Assembly: GCA_027485365.1 (NCBI GenBank)
Contig: JAIXRD010000272.1
Coordinates: 1 to 15,987, forward strand
Source: Cryomorphaceae bacterium
GTDB lineage: Bacteria > Bacteroidota > Bacteroidia > Flavobacteriales_D > Crocinitomicaceae
Reading direction: 5' to 3'
Length of the DNA: 15,987 nucleotides
Shown: piece after piece, positions 12,440 through 15,987 of the stretch
Numbering within the stretch: position 1 is the first letter of the stretch
Layout: each line of letters starts with the position of its first letter
Program-made: the position numbers and the translations under genes
Notes under the pieces: model-generated
What the model was told of the DNA's origin: nothing
Databases searched by the model: none
What the model saw: the letters and a program-made list of their open reading frames with translations, nothing else

Positions 12440-13804
12440 TTAGTTAATAATTACCGCTTTGCTTTGTTTACCGTTAGCGTCCGTGTAGCTAATGAAATAC
12501 GTTCCTGCATACAAGGTACTTACATCAAAGAAGGCCATGGTAGAACCGGCTAAAATTTCCTGCGTAGCAATAAGTTTCCCTTGAATGTCCGTAAGTTTAA
12601 GCACTAAATCGTTTTGCACCAAGCCGATGGCCTGAACAATAATGAGGTCGTTTGCAGGATTTGGGAACACCTTTAAGGCTGAAATCTGATTTTCTGCCAC
12701 GTTATTGGCTGGATTGTATACGGTAGTGCTTTCGGTAACTGAATTCACTTTCGCGCCTGTAACCACTCCATAATAAGTTGGCCCGATTAAATACGGATAG
12801 GCTGAATTCCAATCGGCGTCTACCGTGGCAAAATAACAATACATGCCATTCGGATATTCTGGGGTAACACAAAACCGTCCGTTGTGAACATCTAGGTAAT
12901 CTGCCGCACCCGGATGGCTCACGAATTCATAATCTTCGCGGAAATAACCCAAAGGATACGTAACTGAAACGGCAGGTCCATCGGGCACATCGGTACCGTC
13001 TGCCCACACCGTACGGGTAGAAATGTTACGGTATTGATACCCTGACTTGATTCGGGTAATACCTCCTGTTCCGTCGGCGTTTTTGTATCCATAAGCTCCA
13101 TACACAGGGTAACCATCATAGGCAAACCCAATCAATGGCGAATGTACCGTAGAGTCGATGGAATAAAGTCCTTCCGCATCATATAAGGTACACACATTAG
13201 AGATTACGTTGAGATCTAAATCAAAGGCACTTGGGTTTTGATGGTGGTGATAATTTCCGTTGGCTGGATGCCCTTTGGAACAATCAAATCCACCTTTTTC
13301 TGCTACTACGGCATCGCGATTCCAAGATTGAGTTGATCCAGGTCCGCCAGGACAAGGAGACATACCCGGTAATCCGCCACACAGGGAATTGGTATTTGTA
13401 TTCCAGGCTACGCCATCGCGGTAATCGAACATGGCGGTTCCATTAATGAAAATTCCGATATTCCCACCCGTAGTTGCTGTTCCTGCGCCAGCATTCATGG
13501 TAGGATTTAATGAAATTTTAAAAATTGCATTTTGATTGGTTGTGAGTGATGGATTTCCATCTAGAAAGGGTCCGGTAATGTACGAAGGTACTCCGGTGGT
13601 AGACACATAGACCCAATTGGTAGAATATTGCACTTGTTGCACATTGGCTAACACCGCATCAACAATTGGCGTAGAATTTCCTTGAACATAATGGCGCCCC
13701 GTGGTACCGTCGGTATTAATTAACCAGTTGGTAATTGCAGGGTTTAATTGTGCTTTAGCACCAAAAGCCAACAGAAACAGGAATAAAAAGGTCGATTTTT
13801 TCAT
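12440..13804 (-). CDS. Secreted YHYH-domain protein with T9SS type A sorting domain
   Basis: A 454-residue exported protein. The signal peptide is residues 1-19 (MKKSTFLFLFLLAFGAKAQ). The central region has the marks of YHYH proteins: GIFINGTAMFDYRDG (117-131), a Cys-rich stretch (C142, C151, C175, C205), GNYHHHQNP (183-191, the name motif with Y-H-H-H instead of Y-H-Y-H), IGFAYDGYPVYGAYGY (225-240), and DVHNGRFCVTPEYPNGMYCY (305-324). The last 80 or so residues (from about 374, LKVFPNPANDLI to AGTYFISYTDANGKQ) are a textbook T9SS type A domain, so the protein should be secreted and anchored or released at the surface. The biochemical role is unknown; the many His, Asp and Cys suggest metal binding. 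Minus-strand neighbours are proteorhodopsin upstream and the YgiQ-type gene downstream, without obvious functional linkage. Confidence 0.9.
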   Translation of the reverse strand: MKKSTFLFLFLLAFGAKAQLNPAITNWLINTDGTTGRHYVQGNSTPIVDAVLANVQQVQYSTNWVYVSTTGVPSYITGPFLDGNPSLTTNQNAIFKISLNPTMNAGAGTATTGGNIGIFINGTAMFDYRDGVAWNTNTNSLCGGLPGMSPCPGGPGSTQSWNRDAVVAEKGGFDCSKGHPANGNYHHHQNPSAFDLDLNVISNVCTLYDAEGLYSIDSTVHSPLIGFAYDGYPVYGAYGYKNADGTGGITRIKSGYQYRNISTRTVWADGTDVPDGPAVSVTYPLGYFREDYEFVSHPGAADYLDVHNGRFCVTPEYPNGMYCYFATVDADWNSAYPYLIGPTYYGVVTGAKVNSVTESTTVYNPANNVAENQISALKVFPNPANDLIIVQAIGLVQNDLVLKLTDIQGKLIATQEILAGSTMAFFDVSTLYAGTYFISYTDANGKQSKAVIIN

Positions 13805-13870
13805 AATAAAGGTTTAGTATACAAGGTATTAGTTGCCTAAAGGTAAGAATAATACTTGCGCAATGGTGCC

Positions 13871-13900
13871 TAAAAAAGAAAAGGGGGATTGCTCCCCCTT
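13871..13900 (-). terminator. Intrinsic terminator of the proteorhodopsin gene
   Basis: AAGGGGGA (13881-13888) pairs over 8 bp with TCCCCCTT (13893-13900) around a 4-base loop. On the minus strand it is followed by TTCTTTTTTA, a good U-tract. It begins 23 bases past the rhodopsin stop and precedes the YHYH gene, so the rhodopsin is probably monocistronic. Confidence 0.85.
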
Positions 13901-13923
13901 AACTAAACCTAACTATTATGAAA

Positions 13924-14670
13924 CTATTGATTTGAATCAGACTTTGCCAATGTGTAAATGACTAATCCAAAACCAATTTTGTTAACCGCATCACCAATGT
14001 TGTAAACAACATCCATCCACGGATTGTTCAATTCGCTTCCGAACGCACCAAATAAACCACCTGGAGTACCAATGATATATCCTAATGGATAAATAGCCCA
14101 ACCTACTAATACAAACCAAGCCAAGATACGTGTAGCCTTTGCTACTGATGGACCTGCAGTGTTAGATAATTTTGCCACTTCTCCGAACCATACAAGGTAT
14201 GCGATATAAAAGTATGCAGCACCAGAAAGAACACCCCAAAGTACGCTGTTGTCACGGTCTGTAGACTCTCCAAAGAATCCAGTAACTAACATAACTACTG
14301 AAGCTAAAATTAATTTCCAAAGTAAGGCTGGCTTAGCACCTGCTTTCTTGGTAATCAAATAAAACTCAACGCACATTAATGGAACCGTCAACAACCAATC
14401 CACATAGCGGAAGAATGTTGGAGATGTTCCTGTGTTCAAGAACCAATCACGCATGTAGTAGTAATGCACTGCTGCAATAAACGTGATAATACCAGAAACA
14501 AGGACCGAAGTTCTCCACTTCTCACCTACATTTCTGATTTCAAAAAAGAAAAATGCAGAAGCTGCCATCATGGCCATAGTTCCTACAAAAAACGTAAAAG
14601 CCGTGGCTTGGCCGATTCCGAAGCCTTGGCTAGCATCGAACAAGTCCGAAGCGATAATAGATAAGTACAT
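13924..14670 (-). CDS. Proteorhodopsin, light-driven proton pump, green-tuned type
   Basis: A 248-residue seven-helix microbial rhodopsin of the inner membrane. K231 in YNIGDAVNK is the retinal Schiff-base lysine and D227 its counter-ion partner. Helix C reads RYVDWLLTVPLMCVEF: D91 (acceptor, D97 in the reference protein), T95 and E102 (donor, E108) form the D-T-E proton-pump signature, ruling out NQ sodium or chloride pumps. M99 takes the 105 tuning position, predicting green absorption. H69 matches the His that pairs with the acceptor Asp. By ungapped helix E alignment, G146 matches the glycine that opens the carotenoid antenna pocket in xanthorhodopsin. The ATG at 14668-14670 gives a complete protein. 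It would add to the proton-motive force in light; no retinal synthesis genes are in the window. Confidence 0.97.
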   Translation of the reverse strand: MYLSIIASDLFDASQGFGIGQATAFTFFVGTMAMMAASAFFFFEIRNVGEKWRTSVLVSGIITFIAAVHYYYMRDWFLNTGTSPTFFRYVDWLLTVPLMCVEFYLITKKAGAKPALLWKLILASVVMLVTGFFGESTDRDNSVLWGVLSGAAYFYIAYLVWFGEVAKLSNTAGPSVAKATRILAWFVLVGWAIYPLGYIIGTPGGLFGAFGSELNNPWMDVVYNIGDAVNKIGFGLVIYTLAKSDSNQ

Positions 14671-14737
14671 ATAAAAAAATATTAATTTTCCCCTACTCTG
14701 ACTATGGATTTTCGGGTTCCTCCAAAATTTTATAAAA

Positions 14738-14768
14738 GTTTAACAAGAATAATTAATTTTTGTTTAAC
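14738..14768. repeat. Direct repeat GTTTAAC upstream of proteorhodopsin
   Basis: GTTTAAC occurs at 14738-14744 and 14762-14768, 24 bases apart, in the 127-bp gap between the peroxidase stop and the rhodopsin start. On the minus strand both read GTTAAAC. They may be regulator sites for the rhodopsin promoter, but in such AT-rich DNA chance is a real alternative. I found no clear TAnnTTTG box here. Confidence 0.25.
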
Positions 14769-14797
14769 TCTGAGTAAAAAAAACTAAACATTTATTT

Positions 14798-15808
14798 TTA
14801 CCGAGGAAACCTAAATGCCTGATTGAAAAGGAATTGCTTATCCGATAAGGTTTTTAGAAAAGAAAGTAAATCTTTTTGTTCGTTTATATTAAGTGTGATT
14901 TTCTTTTGTGTTAACGCTCTACTTTTTGGATTTTGCCAATTGGATGAGTTTGCATAATGCGCAAGTACCTCCTTTAATTTGGAAATGCGACCATCGTGCA
15001 TGTATGGAAAACTGTATTCGATGTTTCGGAGAGTCGGGACTCTAAATAAATAAGCATCTGATGCCTTTCCCGTTATAAGTGCCCTGCCCGAATCCAACAG
15101 TTGGGGATTGGGTCCGATGCCATTCGCTTCGAACTTAAAATTCGTAAATAAGGGTTCGGTATGGCATTGATTGCAGTGCCTTTGAAATAATTTATACCCC
15201 TTTCTTTCTTGTTCCGAAAAATTCGCCTCCTTGCGCATGACGCTATCATACTTGCTATTAGCCGAAACCAAGGAAACAGTAAATTGTGCTAAAGCGTTCA
15301 ACAACTGACTGGTTTTAATACGTTCCACTCCGAACACCTTCTTAAACTGCGCACGATACCATGAGTCACGGTTTAGTTTATTAAGAATCTCTTCCAAGCT
15401 CGAGCCCATTTCATCCGGATGGGTCATTGGATTTATGGCTTGGCCATTGAGGTCGAGTACGCCGCCGTCCCAATGAAAATTCGGATACCACGCCAAATTC
15501 ATTAAACCGGGCGCATTGCGTTTTCCAATCCTCGACGCTACCCCATGGCTCGTGGGGTGGTCCACATGGGCAAAGGCGGTATATTGAAAATGACAAGAAG
15601 CACAGGATACGGTTGAATCTGTGGAGAGGATGGGGTCGTAAAACAGGGTGCGACCTAAGGCAAAACCATCGTTCGTAAGTGGGTTTTTTTCAAACGCATA
15701 TTGAGTTTCTGGCCAATGTTCCGGACGATAAAACAAGCCGTCTTTCGGTAGCACCATCAGGGAAATTAAGCCCAGGCAAGCCATAAAAAGAAACCCCCAA
15801 GTTTTCAT
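14798..15808 (-). CDS. Di-haem cytochrome c peroxidase family protein (MauG/MbnH-like)
   Basis: A 336-residue exported protein. Residues 1-20 form an N-terminal hydrophobic signal or anchor (MKTWGFLFMACLGLISLMVL; C11 lies inside it but no clean lipobox is seen). Two c-type haem sites are present: CASCH (69-73) and CNQCH (212-216). Between them lie HWDGGVLDLNGQAINPMTHP (112-131) and the AQFTVSLVSANSKYD helix; PYMHDGR follows the second haem. Family members reduce peroxide or, in MauG and MbnH, use a bis-Fe(IV) state to modify a tryptophan in a partner protein. The start codon overlaps the stop of an upstream MbnP-like gene by four bases (ATGA), pointing to translational coupling and to the MbnH branch. 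It is periplasmic, possibly membrane-tethered. Confidence 0.9.
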   Translation of the reverse strand: MKTWGFLFMACLGLISLMVLPKDGLFYRPEHWPETQYAFEKNPLTNDGFALGRTLFYDPILSTDSTVSCASCHFQYTAFAHVDHPTSHGVASRIGKRNAPGLMNLAWYPNFHWDGGVLDLNGQAINPMTHPDEMGSSLEEILNKLNRDSWYRAQFKKVFGVERIKTSQLLNALAQFTVSLVSANSKYDSVMRKEANFSEQERKGYKLFQRHCNQCHTEPLFTNFKFEANGIGPNPQLLDSGRALITGKASDAYLFRVPTLRNIEYSFPYMHDGRISKLKEVLAHYANSSNWQNPKSRALTQKKITLNINEQKDLLSFLKTLSDKQFLFNQAFRFPR

Positions 15809-15987
15809 TCGAAGACCGTACTAAACGCGTGAAAAATTTGTTGTGCTGCTGCTCCAGGCAACATAATGTTTGGCGTTCTTGTAATGGGTAGGGCTATAAA
15901 TAAGCGTTCCAATTTCAGTGTTATATTCTTGGTTCCTTCGGGTATTGTTATTGGAACAAAGGTTTCAAATGGCGCTTTATATCCGCC
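15805..15987 (-). CDS. MbnP-like protein, C-terminal part (cut by window edge)
   Basis: The minus strand is open from the window end (codon 15987-15985) to TGA at 15805, 60 codons without a start, beginning GGYKAPFETFVPITIPEGTK. It contains the strands ITLKLERLFIAL and ends AFSTVFE. The G-G-Y-x-A-P opening followed by an F-x-I...I-x-L-x-L-x-x-L-F pattern is like the end of MbnP-domain proteins, which are found next to MauG-type peroxidases. Its stop overlaps the peroxidase ATG. The call rests on this short end plus the neighbour; the diagnostic tryptophan and metal-binding residues would lie outside the window. Confidence 0.55.
   Translation of the reverse strand, partial: GGYKAPFETFVPITIPEGTKNITLKLERLFIALPITRTPNIMLPGAAAQQIFHAFSTVFE

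Noticed and set aside
14671..14797. Shine-Dalgarno-like GGAGG near 14720 as the rhodopsin ribosome site
   Set aside because: It is about 45 bases from the ATG, far too distant, and this genome shows no use of such sites elsewhere in the window.

Overview
The window looks like chromosomal DNA of an aquatic member of Bacteroidota, most likely Flavobacteriales. The basis is: a proteorhodopsin; secreted proteins with type IX secretion (T9SS) C-terminal domains; single-chain glycyl-tRNA synthetase; a sufA-sufB order; several start sites preceded by the Bacteroidota -7 element TAnnTTTG; and almost no Shine-Dalgarno sites. No tRNA, rRNA, CRISPR array or intact transposase was seen.

Layout. 1-1358 (minus): the start of sufB (cut by the window edge), sufA, and a small secreted protein closed by an intrinsic terminator. 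1359-1739 has no protein gene that I accept; it holds three TACGTA sites and a well-folded candidate small RNA with its own U-tract, backed by a second strong terminator. 1740-4934: a metal-dependent cyclase-family hydrolase and glyS fire divergently from promoters so close to their ATGs that both mRNAs are probably leaderless; glyS overlaps a secreted YD-like repeat protein. A 34-residue membrane peptide (minus) follows. 5188-7732: aspS overlaps a DUF3050 protein whose histidine/acidic residues resemble a haem-oxygenase-like diiron fold.

7713-10499 looks like an accessory segment. It begins and ends with identical 37-bp palindromes and holds a higBA toxin-antitoxin pair, about 480 bp packed with six hairpins from several repeat families, a small XRE regulator and a divergent LamG secreted protein. 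10520-15987 is all minus strand: a YgiQ-type radical SAM protein, a YHYH-domain T9SS protein, a green-type proteorhodopsin with a strong terminator, and a di-haem peroxidase (MauG/MbnH-like) overlapping by four bases the end of an MbnP-like gene.

Functionally the window mixes housekeeping (Fe-S assembly, two aminoacyl-tRNA synthetases), light-driven proton pumping, periplasmic redox chemistry and surface/secreted proteins. The items most worth follow-up are the unassigned structured RNA, the palindrome-bounded segment, the glycine at the carotenoid-antenna position of the rhodopsin, and the peroxidase/MbnP-like pair. All family calls are from reading the sequence; no database search was run.
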